A stretch of DNA of 64,000 nt, from contig JAZRMQ010000047.1 in assembly GCA_045647745.1 (NCBI GenBank), positions 1 through 64,000 of the forward strand. The letters are read 5' to 3'. This stretch comes from HGM04593 sp045647745. Its GTDB lineage: Bacteria; Bacteroidota; Bacteroidia; Bacteroidales; Bacteroidaceae. Positions within the stretch are counted from its first letter, which is position 1; every line of letters begins with the position of its first letter. The translations under genes were made by a program, and so were the position numbers. Below, in pieces: positions 16,761 to 25,369 of the stretch. The notes under the pieces were generated by a model. That model was not told the DNA's origin. It searched no databases and worked only from the letters and a program-made list of their open reading frames with translations.

Positions 16761-17246
16761 TTAAAATAGAATATCCCAACCGTTGGAAACAACCAACACG
16801 AGTGCATAAATGCCATAAGCGAATTTCAGGCCGCTTGTCAGCATAAAGGCAACGAATGACATACTGGCGACTTTGAGAGCTTTTGATGATGGCGTCTTTG
16901 CAATAAGTTCGCCAATGTAAGCACCAAGAAACGGACCTATCAGAATACCTAACAATCCACCGAACATTCCAATGACAAGGCCGATGGTTGCTCCCCAAGT
17001 GCCATATTTTGAGCCTCCAGTCTTTTTTGTCAACCACACCGGTGCAATATAGTCAAGAATTGTTACAATAACGGCAACTACTCCGGCTACAATGATTGTT
17101 GTGTTTGAAAGGTCGTTGCCGTCGCAGAACATCAGCATAAGTAACGCAACAAAACTGAGTGGCGGGCCGGGAAGAACCGGCGCAACAGCGCCAATAATGC
17201 CCACGATGGCAAATAGCAGCGCAAGAATTAAAAGCAGAATATCCAT
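16761..17246 (-). CDS. DUF456 family membrane protein
   Basis: A 161-aa inner-membrane protein with about five hydrophobic segments. The family pattern is clear: GAVAPVLPGPPLSFVALL (residues 19-36), then DYIAPVWLTKKTGGSKYGTWGATIGL, and a Gly-rich GMFGGLLGILIGPFLGAYIGE segment. The function of DUF456 is unknown. It is a single-gene unit with its own promoter. Confidence 0.9.
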   Translation of the reverse strand: MDILLLILALLFAIVGIIGAVAPVLPGPPLSFVALLMLMFCDGNDLSNTTIIVAGVVAVIVTILDYIAPVWLTKKTGGSKYGTWGATIGLVIGMFGGLLGILIGPFLGAYIGELIAKTPSSKALKVASMSFVAFMLTSGLKFAYGIYALVLVVSNGWDILF

Positions 17247-17275
17247 AATCTATTGTCTCTTGTTTCTTTGTGCCG

Positions 17276-17308
17276 CAAAGTTAATGTTTAATTGCTTAAT
17301 AAAACAAA
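17276..17308 (-). promoter_or_regulatory. Promoter for the DUF456 gene
   Basis: Minus strand TAACTTTG (17276-17283) with TTTG 21 bp upstream (17305-17308). Matches the Bacteroidota -7/-33 pair. Confidence 0.6.
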
Positions 17309-17371
17309 AAGAGTTACTTTTTTAGCTGCAAATTGAGTATCTTAGCAAACAGAATAATCGCAGTGTATATT

Positions 17372-17995
17372 ATGATTAAAGATATTGTTTTTGATTTTGG
17401 TGGGGTGTTGACAACTATTGACACCAATAGGGCGTTGGCTCGCTTTAGGGAGCTAGGACTTTCCAATCCAAAGGATTATATAAATTCTTATTGCCAGAAA
17501 GGTCCTTTCTTTGCTCTTGAGAATGGTGATATTAATGCCGAGGAGTTTTGTGATGAATTGGGGCAGCTTTGTCAAAGGTCTATCAGCTACGATGACGCAA
17601 AATTCGCTTGGTGTGGGTTTATAACAGAGGTTCACGTTGAATATCTTGAGTTCTTGCAGCAGTTGCGTTCGCAATATCGTCTTTCGGTGCTGAGCAATAC
17701 AAATCCTTTTATTCAAAGTTGGGCACGTTCACCACAATTTACCCCTTGCGGAAAGTCGCTCGATGACTATTTTGATATGCTTTTCTTGAGCTATTGTATG
17801 GGCTGCTCAAAGCCCGGCGAGGAGATTTATCACAAGATGCTTGCCTCTGGTTCAATGCTTGCCGAGGAGACGCTATTTGTTGACGACAGCGATAAAAATC
17901 TTGAGGCGGCGGCAAAAGTGGGTATTAAAACTCTAAAAGTTGAGAATGGCGAGGACTGGCGTGAAAAGTTATTGATTTTTTTGCAGCAGGGTTGA
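17372..17995 (+). CDS. HAD superfamily hydrolase (YihX-like)
   Basis: A 207-aa haloacid-dehalogenase-type phosphatase. Motif I is VFDFGGVL with nucleophile Asp8; the usual general acid position is Gly, as in YihX-like and related subfamilies. Motif II is LSVLSNTNP, motif III contributes the Lys of GCSKPGEEIYH, and motif IV is LFVDDSDKN. A helical cap lies between motifs I and II, so it is a subfamily IA type. The start at 17372 (MIKDIVF) fits the family; an in-frame codon at 17333 would add an unconserved tail. A weak TATCTTAG box precedes it. The substrate is probably a small sugar phosphate, inferred from the family only. Confidence 0.88.
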   Translation: MIKDIVFDFGGVLTTIDTNRALARFRELGLSNPKDYINSYCQKGPFFALENGDINAEEFCDELGQLCQRSISYDDAKFAWCGFITEVHVEYLEFLQQLRSQYRLSVLSNTNPFIQSWARSPQFTPCGKSLDDYFDMLFLSYCMGCSKPGEEIYHKMLASGSMLAEETLFVDDSDKNLEAAAKVGIKTLKVENGEDWREKLLIFLQQG

Positions 17996-18027
17996 GGGGG
18001 GCTCCCTTGGCTAATGTCTATTGTGTT

Positions 18028-18063
18028 AAAAGAGGTGAAAAAACGTTTTTTTGCCTCTTTTTT
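18028..18063 (+). terminator. Terminator after the HAD gene
   Basis: AAAAGAGG(TG)AAAAAA at 18028-18043 pairs with TTTTTTTGCCTCTTTT at 18046-18061, followed by more T. Nearly perfect 16-bp stem. Confidence 0.85.
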
Positions 18064-18076
18064 ATTTCTTTATGTT

Positions 18077-18084
18077 TATCTTCG
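18077..18084 (+). promoter_or_regulatory. -7 box for the cardiolipin synthase gene
   Basis: TATCTTCG, 18 nt before the ATG. A TTTG at 18050-18053 is 23 bp upstream, slightly long, and falls inside the preceding terminator stem. Confidence 0.45.
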
Positions 18085-18102
18085 CAAAAGAGAGTATAGA
18101 CG

Positions 18103-19530
18103 ATGGATTGGAGCACAACTTCTATGATGGGCGTTCTCTACTGGTTATATTGGGTTGTTGTTGTATTCATTATAATCAGGGTGATGCTGAGAAATCACGA
18201 TGCCGTAAAGACACTAGCGTGGATTATGGTATTTGTTTTTATACCCTTTCTTGGGTTGGTGCTTTATCTCTTTTTCGGGCGCGACACACGCAAAAAAAGG
18301 TTGGCAAGCAAGCGTCTGCTGTCGCAGATTAAACAGCATAGTACGTTGAAGGTTGCAGCTAGTGCAAAGAGTGAAATCCGTTCTGAATATCAATCACTTG
18401 TTACATTTTTTGAAAATTCCTCCTCGGTGCCGCTATTGTCGTTTGATGAGGCCGAAGTTATTTCTGATACACAACTGTTTGCTGAGCGCCTTTTTGAAAT
18501 TATATCAGCAGCAAAAGACCACATTCACCTGCAATTCTATATAATAGAGGATGATGAGTTCGGCTGCCGTTTGCGCGATGCGCTTGTGGAGAAGGCAAGG
18601 CAAGGGGTCGAGGTCCGGGTTATATATGATAGCGTTGGCTGCTGGAGAGTTGGCAAGGGCTTTTTTGATAGTATGCGCAGTGCCGGAGTGAAAGTGGTGG
18701 CTTTTTTGAGGGTCTACTTTCCTTTGCTTTCCAATAGAGTAAACTATCGCAACCACAGAAAGATTGTTGTTGTTGATGGCAGGGTTGGATTACTGGGAGG
18801 CTGCAATATTGCCGACCGCTATCTGAAAGGTATAAAGGGTGGCTGTTGGCGCGACACAATGTTGTTGTTGCGCGGAGTAGCTGTGAATGGCCTGCAAGCA
18901 TCGTTCCTCTTGGATTGGTATTTTGCGAACCGCACACCGATAAACGGGAAACGCTATTTTCCTGTGTTCGATGGAAATAAAAAATCGTTTGTGCAGGTGG
19001 TTACGTCGAACCCGGTTGGTGAGGTCAGGGCAATTATCTCGGGATATATAAAGATTTTGTCTCAAGCAAAAGGGTATGTTTATCTGCAAACACCATACTT
19101 TATGCCCGATGAGTCTTTTTTGCAAGCCTTGAAAAATGCAGCAATGTCTGGAGTAGATGTAAAACTTATGATTCCCGAGCACTCGGATAGTGTGATTGCT
19201 GATTATGCTTCAATGTCATATTTGGGCACTCTGCTTAATTCGGGCGTAAAAGTATACCTTTATCGTAGTGGGGTTCTGCACAGCAAAACAGTTGTGTGCG
19301 ATGATTATCTCTCATCCGTTGGGTCGACTAACCTCGATTTTAGGAGCTTTTTCTATAATTTTGAGGTCAGTGCATTTGTGTATGACAAAGCTGTTGCCTT
19401 GAATTTAAAAGAGTGTTTTCTCAATGATTTAAAGCAGTGCCGTCAGCTCACGACAAATGAATATCGCAAGCGCTCGTTCCTTAAACGCTGTGCCGAATCG
19501 TTTATCAAACTATTCTCTCCGCTGTTGTGA
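18103..19530 (+). CDS. cls: Cardiolipin synthase (phospholipase D superfamily)
   Basis: A 475-aa membrane-bound enzyme that joins two phosphatidylglycerols into cardiolipin and glycerol. Two N-terminal transmembrane helices (about 10-30 and 42-62, PLDc_N type) are followed by the basic GRDTRKKRLASKR stretch. Two PLD domains then appear. The first HxK motif is NHRKIVVVDG with His218; the second is LHSKTVVCDD with His393, each with downstream Gly-Gly/Ser and Asn (LGGCNIAD, VGSTNLDFRS). Length and layout are typical. It forms a single-gene unit. In Bacteroidota such enzymes can also use phosphatidylethanolamine, which cannot be told here. Confidence 0.93.
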   Translation: MDWSTTSMMGVLYWLYWVVVVFIIIRVMLRNHDAVKTLAWIMVFVFIPFLGLVLYLFFGRDTRKKRLASKRLLSQIKQHSTLKVAASAKSEIRSEYQSLVTFFENSSSVPLLSFDEAEVISDTQLFAERLFEIISAAKDHIHLQFYIIEDDEFGCRLRDALVEKARQGVEVRVIYDSVGCWRVGKGFFDSMRSAGVKVVAFLRVYFPLLSNRVNYRNHRKIVVVDGRVGLLGGCNIADRYLKGIKGGCWRDTMLLLRGVAVNGLQASFLLDWYFANRTPINGKRYFPVFDGNKKSFVQVVTSNPVGEVRAIISGYIKILSQAKGYVYLQTPYFMPDESFLQALKNAAMSGVDVKLMIPEHSDSVIADYASMSYLGTLLNSGVKVYLYRSGVLHSKTVVCDDYLSSVGSTNLDFRSFFYNFEVSAFVYDKAVALNLKECFLNDLKQCRQLTTNEYRKRSFLKRCAESFIKLFSPLL

Positions 19531-19546
19531 TGCCGGGACTGTGGTG

Positions 19547-19897
19547 TTAGAGTGAGTCAAGCTCTTGCTTTATGCCCAAGAGCTCGTTCTTTATTGCCTT
19601 TAGGCGGTCTATAACCTCGCTATTCGTCTCAGCACTCTTTTTTGTGTCGCCGTTTTTTAGTTGTTTTTTTGCGCCGGCGAGTGTGAGCTTGCAATCCTTT
19701 ACTAGGTGGCAGATGGTGCGCAGGGTGTTTATATCCTCCTTTGTGTATCGGCGCACTCCATTGGCGCCTTTGTATGGCGATACCTGTGGGAACACGCTCT
19801 CCCAATAGCGGAGGGTGGTCTCTGTTACTGACAACTCCTTTGCAACCTCCTTGATGGAGTAGTACATCTTCAGGTCTTTGTTTAGGTTAAGTGCCAT
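19547..19897 (-). CDS. MerR family transcriptional regulator
   Basis: A 116-aa DNA-binding protein. The winged helix-turn-helix is YYSIKEVAKELSVTETTLRYWE followed by GVRRYTKEDINTLRTI, the MerR pattern. A short C-terminal coiled-coil-like helix ends at residue 116, with no Cys-rich effector domain. The start at 19897 lies one nucleotide after the stop of the M23 peptidase gene, so the two are co-transcribed; the ATG at 19867 (MYYSIKE) is possible. A MerR gene beside an M23 peptidase and alaS is, as I recall, a common Bacteroidales arrangement. The target is unknown. Confidence 0.88.
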   Translation of the reverse strand: MALNLNKDLKMYYSIKEVAKELSVTETTLRYWESVFPQVSPYKGANGVRRYTKEDINTLRTICHLVKDCKLTLAGAKKQLKNGDTKKSAETNSEVIDRLKAIKNELLGIKQELDSL

Positions 19898-19898
19898 A

Positions 19899-20873
19899 TC
19901 AATCGTATATTTTTCCGTGGTTCTCGGCCATTTGTAGCATCTGGTCGTATCCATCGGCGTCTAGGTCCATAAAATAGTAGTTCACAGGGTTTACGTGGCT
20001 GCCCTTTGCAATAACTTCATAGTGCAGGTGAGGTCCGGTGCTCTTGCCCGAATTTCCACTCAAAGCAATCTGCTCGCCGCGGACAACCTTCTGTCCTTTC
20101 TTGACAAGGAATTTCTTGTCGAGCAGGTGGGCGTAAAGTGTCTTGTAGCCATAGCCGTGGTCGATGACAACAGTGTAGCCGTATCCCGACATCCACTTCG
20201 CGCTCTCGATTATTCCGTCGGCAGTGGCGTATACAGGAGTCTTTTTGTCGCAAGCAAAATCCATACCTTTGTGGAATGTGCGCACGTTGTAGACTGGGTC
20301 AATCCTGTATCCGTATCCCGAGGCGGTGCGCTTGAGGTCGCGGTTAGAGATAGGCTGTATTGCCGGTATATGGCGCAAGCGAGTCTTTGAATCTTTGTCG
20401 AGTGCAACAATCTCGTCAAATGATTTTATCTGCATATAGAGTTGCTTCTCGAGTAGGTCAATCTTTTGTGTCGTCTCCACAAGCAGCTCCGAGTTATCCA
20501 TCTTTAATAACTCGTCGTAGCGGTTTGTGCCGCCGTACCCGGCGTTTCTTGCCTCGGCCGAAATTGGCTCGGCATCGAGCATCACTCTGTAAAGGTTATC
20601 GTCGCGTTGCTGTATATCCTGCAAAACGAGCATTGCGTTGTCGAGGCGTTTTGAAAGAATCTTGTATTGAGCAAGGATTTGTGAGTTCTCATTCTCCAAC
20701 TCCTCGACAGAGGGCTTGTCTACAAATATGTGAAAGACAAGGAACGAACCTGCGCCAAAGAGTATAAAGAGCAGCGCACGACGGAGTATCGTGAGAAACC
20801 TTTGAGCAAAATTAGGGGCTACCTTTTCATAGGTTTTTGTCTCGGGGTTGAATATGTAATAGTTCTTTCGCAT
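19899..20873 (-). CDS. M23 family metallopeptidase (LytM-like)
   Basis: A 324-aa membrane-anchored murein endopeptidase. A cytoplasmic N-terminus (about 30 aa) is followed by one transmembrane helix (LLFILFGAGSFLVFHIFV, about 34-51). A coiled-coil region (55-160) comes next, then a C-terminal LytM domain. Zinc ligands are seen in HKGMDFA and HLHYEV, with GYGYTVVIDHGYGYKTLYAH between. The LytM site looks intact, so it is likely active on peptidoglycan cross-links in the periplasm. It is the first gene of a two-gene operon with the MerR regulator and is divergent from alaS. Confidence 0.92.
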   Translation of the reverse strand: MRKNYYIFNPETKTYEKVAPNFAQRFLTILRRALLFILFGAGSFLVFHIFVDKPSVEELENENSQILAQYKILSKRLDNAMLVLQDIQQRDDNLYRVMLDAEPISAEARNAGYGGTNRYDELLKMDNSELLVETTQKIDLLEKQLYMQIKSFDEIVALDKDSKTRLRHIPAIQPISNRDLKRTASGYGYRIDPVYNVRTFHKGMDFACDKKTPVYATADGIIESAKWMSGYGYTVVIDHGYGYKTLYAHLLDKKFLVKKGQKVVRGEQIALSGNSGKSTGPHLHYEVIAKGSHVNPVNYYFMDLDADGYDQMLQMAENHGKIYD

Positions 20874-20891
20874 TGCTCTCTTTTGCTATTG

Positions 20892-20923
20892 CAAAAATAG
20901 TAAAAGCAACCTTTTTATGCAAA
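20892..20923 (-). promoter_or_regulatory. Promoter for the M23/MerR operon
   Basis: Minus strand TATTTTTG (20892-20899) with TTTG 20 bp upstream (20920-20923). Full match to the phylum consensus. Confidence 0.7.
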
Positions 20924-21014
20924 TATTATTCATTTAAAGCATACTTTGTGGGCAAAGATGCTCTTTGCTGTTAAATATTATTTGTCTAGTCGGCGTTTTT
21001 TTGCTAAAATGTTG

Positions 21015-21022
21015 TAAATTTG
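21015..21022 (+). promoter_or_regulatory. -7 box for alaS
   Basis: TAAATTTG, exact TAnnTTTG, 75 nt before the ATG at 21098. The GC-rich leader contains GCGCCCGCGAGCG and CCTGCGCGCG, which may fold, but I recognise no T-box or other known leader. Confidence 0.55.
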
Positions 21023-21097
21023 CGCTGCTTATGCGCCCGCGAGCGTGGCACCTGCGCGCGAAGCGGATTAATTCTGTCAAAATTAAAAAATATTAAT

Positions 21098-23716
21098 ATG
21101 CTCACATCGAAAGAAATTAGAGATTCATTCAAAAAGTTTTTTGAAGAGAAGGGACACTTGATTGTTCCTTCGGCACCTATGGTTGTGAAAGACGACCCTA
21201 CGCTGATGTTTACCAATGCTGGTATGAACCAGTTTAAGGATATTATACTTGGTAATGCTCCGGCAAAGAGCAAGCGCGTAGCCGACTCGCAAAAGTGTCT
21301 CCGTGTAAGCGGTAAGCACAATGACCTTGAGGAGGTGGGACACGATACTTATCACCACACAATGTTCGAGATGCTTGGTAACTGGTCGTTTGGCGATTAT
21401 TTCAAGGAGGATGCCATCAACTGGGCGTGGGAGTATTTGACACAGGTTGTCAAGCTCGACCCTGAACGTATGTATGCAACAGTGTTCGAGGGTTGTGAGG
21501 CCGAAGGCCTTGAGCGCGATAATGAGGCTGCAGCTATTTGGGAAAAGCACTTGCCAGCCGAGCGCATTATCAATGGTAATCACAAGGATAACTTCTGGGA
21601 GATGGGCGACACAGGTCCTTGCGGCCCCTGTTCCGAGATACATATTGACCTTCGTAGCGATGAGGAGAGAGCAAAAATAAATGGTCGCGACCTTGTAAAC
21701 GGTTCTCATCCACAGGTTATTGAAATTTGGAACCTTGTGTTTATGCAGTTTAATCGTATGGCTGATGGTCATCTCGAGGAGCTTCCGGCAAAGGTTATCG
21801 ACACCGGTATGGGCTTTGAGCGTCTTTGTATGGCACTTCAGGGCAAACAGTCGAATTATGACACAGATGTGTTCCAGCCAATTATCAAGGCTATTGGCGA
21901 GGTGTCGGGAAAAAGATACGGTTGTGATGCTCAGGTAGATGTGGCAATGCGTGTTATTGCCGACCATATTAGAACAATCTCTTTCTCAATCACCGATGGT
22001 CAGTTGCCATCAAATGCCAAGGCCGGCTATGTGATTCGTCGCATCTTGCGTCGTGCGGTGCGTTACGGCTACACATTCCTTGGACAAAAACAGGCATTTA
22101 TGCACAAACTTGTGCCCGCATTGATTGAGAATATGGGAGATGCTTATCCCGAATTGAAACAGCAGCAAGAGCTCATCACAAAGGTTATAAAGGAAGAGGA
22201 GGACTCTTTCCTTCGCACTTTGGAGACCGGTATGGGTATGCTCGATAAGATAATTGCAACAGCAAAGGCTGCCGGTAACAGCGAGATTAGCGGTGTTGAG
22301 GCATTTACGCTCTACGATACTTTTGGTTTTCCAATTGACCTTACACAGTTGATTTTGCGAGAGAGCAATCTTGCTGTAAATATGGCTCAGTTCGACGAGG
22401 AGATGCAAAAGCAAAAGTCACGCGCACGCAACGCTGCTGCAGTGGAGAATGGTGACTGGGTGGTTGTCAGCGAGGGCGAGAGTGTTTTTGTGGGATATGA
22501 TAACACCGAGTGCGCTACAACAATTTTGCGTTACCGTCAGACAAAGCAAAAGAATCAGACCTACTATCAAGTGGTGCTCAAAGAGACTCCTTTCTATGCC
22601 GAGAGTGGTGGTCAGGTGGGTGACACCGGTTATCTTGTCTGTGGCGATGAGCGCATCGAGGTGGTTGATACAAAGAAAGAGAACAATTTGCCGATACATA
22701 TAACAAAGCAGTTGCCTGCTGAGCCCGCAGCCGAGTTTGTTGCTGAGGTTGACAAGGCAAAGCGTGCCGCTTGCGCTGCTAACCACTCTTGTACTCACCT
22801 GCTCGATCAGGCTTTGCGTCAGGTGCTGGGTACTCACGTCGAGCAAAAAGGTTCGCTTGTTACTCCCGATGGTATTCGTTTCGACTTCTCACACTTCCAA
22901 AAGGTTACCGATGAGGAGATTGAGCAGGTTGAGCGCATTGTCAATGCGCGTATCCGCGAGAATATTCCTTTGACCGACTATCGTAACATCCCCATCGAGG
23001 AGGCTAAGAAGCTTGGAGCAATCGCTCTCTTTGGTGAAAAGTATGGCGATCACGTGCGTGTTGTAAAATTCGGCTCATCTATTGAGTTCTGTGGCGGTAC
23101 ACACGTTGCTTCTACCGGTAATATCGGTATGGTGAAGATTGTTAGCGAAAGCTCTGTCGCTGCGGGAGTGCGCCGCATCGAGGCTATCACAGGCGAGGCG
23201 CTTGAGAATCACAATTATAAGTTGCAGAACCTTTTGAAAGAGATTCAGGCTCTGTTCAATAATGTTCCTAACCTCAAGGCTACTATCGTTAAGTCTATTG
23301 CCGAGAATGCCGAACTGAAAAAAGAGATTGAGGCTTATGCAAAGGAGAAGGCAGCAATGGTTAAAGCCGATTTGCTCAAGGATATTAAGGAACTTGACGG
23401 TATTCGTTACATTAGCTCTGTGCTTCCTTTGGCTCCTGCAACTGTGAAGGATATTGTGTTTATGTTGCGTCAGGAACAGCCTGAGAATTTGCTTGTTGTT
23501 GTCGGCAGTGTCTACAACGAGAAGCCGCAGTTGACAATTTCGGTTAGTGCCGACCTTGTGGAGAAGGGCTTGAATGCCGGCAAGATTGTTGGTCAGGCTG
23601 CACGCGAGATGCAGGGTGGCGGTGGCGGTCAGGCTCACTTTGCACAGGCGGGTGGAAAGAATCCTGCAGGTGTAACGGCTGCTATCGACAAAGTCTTTGA
23701 GATTATCAAAGGATAA
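21098..23716 (+). CDS. alaS: Alanyl-tRNA synthetase
   Basis: An 872-aa class II aminoacyl-tRNA synthetase that charges tRNA-Ala. The catalytic core occupies the first ~440 residues (start MLTSKEIRDSFKKFFEEKGH, with the motif 2 region QKCLRVSGKHNDLEEVG). The editing domain carries the zinc ligands HSCTH (His563, His567) and CGGTH (Cys665, His669). A helical linker and the C-Ala/DHHA1 domain (GGGGGQAHFAQAGG) close the protein. The start at 21098 fits the family; the longer in-frame start at 21020 overlaps the -7 box and is rejected. Single gene, ended by a hairpin. Confidence 0.98.
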   Translation: MLTSKEIRDSFKKFFEEKGHLIVPSAPMVVKDDPTLMFTNAGMNQFKDIILGNAPAKSKRVADSQKCLRVSGKHNDLEEVGHDTYHHTMFEMLGNWSFGDYFKEDAINWAWEYLTQVVKLDPERMYATVFEGCEAEGLERDNEAAAIWEKHLPAERIINGNHKDNFWEMGDTGPCGPCSEIHIDLRSDEERAKINGRDLVNGSHPQVIEIWNLVFMQFNRMADGHLEELPAKVIDTGMGFERLCMALQGKQSNYDTDVFQPIIKAIGEVSGKRYGCDAQVDVAMRVIADHIRTISFSITDGQLPSNAKAGYVIRRILRRAVRYGYTFLGQKQAFMHKLVPALIENMGDAYPELKQQQELITKVIKEEEDSFLRTLETGMGMLDKIIATAKAAGNSEISGVEAFTLYDTFGFPIDLTQLILRESNLAVNMAQFDEEMQKQKSRARNAAAVENGDWVVVSEGESVFVGYDNTECATTILRYRQTKQKNQTYYQVVLKETPFYAESGGQVGDTGYLVCGDERIEVVDTKKENNLPIHITKQLPAEPAAEFVAEVDKAKRAACAANHSCTHLLDQALRQVLGTHVEQKGSLVTPDGIRFDFSHFQKVTDEEIEQVERIVNARIRENIPLTDYRNIPIEEAKKLGAIALFGEKYGDHVRVVKFGSSIEFCGGTHVASTGNIGMVKIVSESSVAAGVRRIEAITGEALENHNYKLQNLLKEIQALFNNVPNLKATIVKSIAENAELKKEIEAYAKEKAAMVKADLLKDIKELDGIRYISSVLPLAPATVKDIVFMLRQEQPENLLVVVGSVYNEKPQLTISVSADLVEKGLNAGKIVGQAAREMQGGGGGQAHFAQAGGKNPAGVTAAIDKVFEIIKG

Positions 23717-23733
23717 TAATAGTCCTGTTTTAT

Positions 23734-23775
23734 AAAAAAGTTCCGGAGCGTTATAACACCGCTCCGGAATTTTTT
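23734..23775. terminator. Terminator between alaS and the helicase gene
   Basis: TTCCGGAGCG (23741-23750) pairs with CGCTCCGGAA (23760-23769), flanked by an A run on the left and a T run on the right. Serves convergent genes. Confidence 0.9.
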
Positions 23776-23776
23776 A

Positions 23777-25198
23777 TTATACTTTCCAATTTACAAGATG
23801 CAGCTTTTCGCTTGCACGTGTGAAGGCTGTGTAGAGCCAACGATAATAGTCGGGAGAAATCATCTCTTCGCTAATGTATCCTTGGTCAATAAAAACTCTT
23901 TTCCACTCGCCGCCTTGTGCTTTGTGGCAGGTGACAGCGTAGCCATATTTCACTTGCAGGGCGTTGTAGTATGGGTTTTGACGGATTTTTTCCATTCGTT
24001 TGCGCTTTGAACGAATTTCGGGATAATCCTCCCACACAGCGTTGAAAAGTTGTTCGTTTTCCTCTCTTGTCAATGACGGCGATTCGCTTGTGAGGGTGTT
24101 GAGCATAATCTTTACATCAATCTCACAATCCTCGTAGTCGATTAAAGATAGTGTTACGTCGGCAAAACGAAAACCATACATCTCCTCTGTACCGTGTACG
24201 CGTACAATTTCGGCAATGTCGCCATTGGCTATAAAATCAAGTTTTTCAAGCAGTGTCTTATCCTCTTTACCAAGCTCTTCGCGCCAATAATAGTTGTTCT
24301 TTACAATCATCAGCATATCTCCTCGGCTCAACTCCTCTTCGCGGTAGAGAATGCGGCGGCGTATACCTTCATTGTATACATTCGCGCGTTTGTTTGAGCG
24401 GCAGAGAATTATTGTTTCGTCAATGCCGGCTTTGTTGTAGCTTGTCTCAATGGCTTCGATAAGCTCCTCGCCCTGCACGTTGCAGATATCTGAAAAACCT
24501 TTTAGTGTTATTTGGGGCAGGTTGTATGTCTCGTCTTCTTCAATCTTCTGTCGCAGCATAGTGGCGTTGTACAGAATTCCCGAGTCGTCGAGCTGTCGCA
24601 TAACCTGTTTTAGTTCAATGGAGGTTACGTTAAGGAACATTGAGCGTAGATAGCTCTCGGTTAGCGCCGGTGATTGAATCTCACCAACAGGGGGGAGCTG
24701 AGCTGTGTCGCCAAGCAATAGCATTGAACAGCCTCGCCCCGAGTAGATGAACTCTATAAGGTCGTCGAGCAACCCGTTTGAACAGGTCATTGCATTGCCG
24801 TCATTTGAAATCATCGATGCCTCGTCTACGATGAACAGCGTGTTTTGTGCTCTATTATCGGTGAGGGTAAATGTGGTACTGTCCATTATAGACTTTTGGC
24901 GATAGATGCATTTGTGGATGGTGTGCGCACTCTTTCCCGAGTATGCCGAAAAGACTTTTGCTGCTCTGCCGGTGGGGGCGAGCAATGTGGTCTTTCGCTC
25001 AAGCTGCTCCATTGTGCGCACAAGCGCTGATATTAGCGAAGTCTTTCCGGTGCCGGCATATCCACACAGCAAGAATACTTTGCGGTCATCACCCGAGAGG
25101 ATAAATTCAGACAATTTATCTATTGCATCTTTCTGCTCTGCGGTTGGAGTGAACGGGAAATTTGATTTTATTTGTGAAGCTAAATATTTGTTAATCAC
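23777..25198 (-). CDS. RecD/Dda-like SF1B DNA helicase
   Basis: A 473-aa ATPase of the RecD/Dda type, expected to move 5' to 3' on single-stranded DNA. Walker A is LLCGYAGTGKTSL (about 43-55), then APTGRAAKVFSAYSG (motif Ia), LFIVDEASMIS (motif II), MLLLGDTAQLPPVGE (motif III) and a C-terminal UvrD_C_2 part YAVTCHKAQGGEWKRVFID with YTAFTRASEKLHLV (motifs V and VI). No N-terminal RecD2-type extension is present, so it is shorter than RecD2 and closer to Dda. It is a single gene. The upstream gap contains a 14-bp direct repeat and a hairpin. Confidence 0.9.
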   Translation of the reverse strand: MINKYLASQIKSNFPFTPTAEQKDAIDKLSEFILSGDDRKVFLLCGYAGTGKTSLISALVRTMEQLERKTTLLAPTGRAAKVFSAYSGKSAHTIHKCIYRQKSIMDSTTFTLTDNRAQNTLFIVDEASMISNDGNAMTCSNGLLDDLIEFIYSGRGCSMLLLGDTAQLPPVGEIQSPALTESYLRSMFLNVTSIELKQVMRQLDDSGILYNATMLRQKIEEDETYNLPQITLKGFSDICNVQGEELIEAIETSYNKAGIDETIILCRSNKRANVYNEGIRRRILYREEELSRGDMLMIVKNNYYWREELGKEDKTLLEKLDFIANGDIAEIVRVHGTEEMYGFRFADVTLSLIDYEDCEIDVKIMLNTLTSESPSLTREENEQLFNAVWEDYPEIRSKRKRMEKIRQNPYYNALQVKYGYAVTCHKAQGGEWKRVFIDQGYISEEMISPDYYRWLYTAFTRASEKLHLVNWKV

Positions 25199-25212
25199 CT
25201 GTGTCGTTGTCT

Positions 25213-25303
25213 AAAGTTATATAAAAAACAGCCTGTTTAAAATGCGGAAAACTGCGCTGCGGAAATTTAAACAGCCTCCCGATTGTAAAAAAGTTATATA
25301 AAA
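25213..25303. promoter_or_regulatory. Direct repeats and hairpin between divergent genes
   Basis: AAAGTTATATAAAA occurs at 25213-25226 and again at 25290-25303. Between them CTGTTTAAA (25233-25241) faces TTTAAACAG (25266-25274), and GCGGAAA is repeated. The complement of the first repeat contains TAACTTTA, close to a -7 element for the helicase gene. It may be a shared control region; no regulator can be named. Confidence 0.35.
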
Positions 25304-25327
25304 TAATGTATATTCGTTTTTTTATCT

Positions 25328-25335
25328 TATTTTTG
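25328..25335 (+). promoter_or_regulatory. -7 box for the pilin-like/DUF3822/rsmD operon
   Basis: TATTTTTG, exact TAnnTTTG, 35 nt before the ATG at 25370. No good -33 at standard spacing. Confidence 0.5.
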
Positions 25336-25369
25336 TGACACGAAAATAATTAAATAAAAAGATATAACA

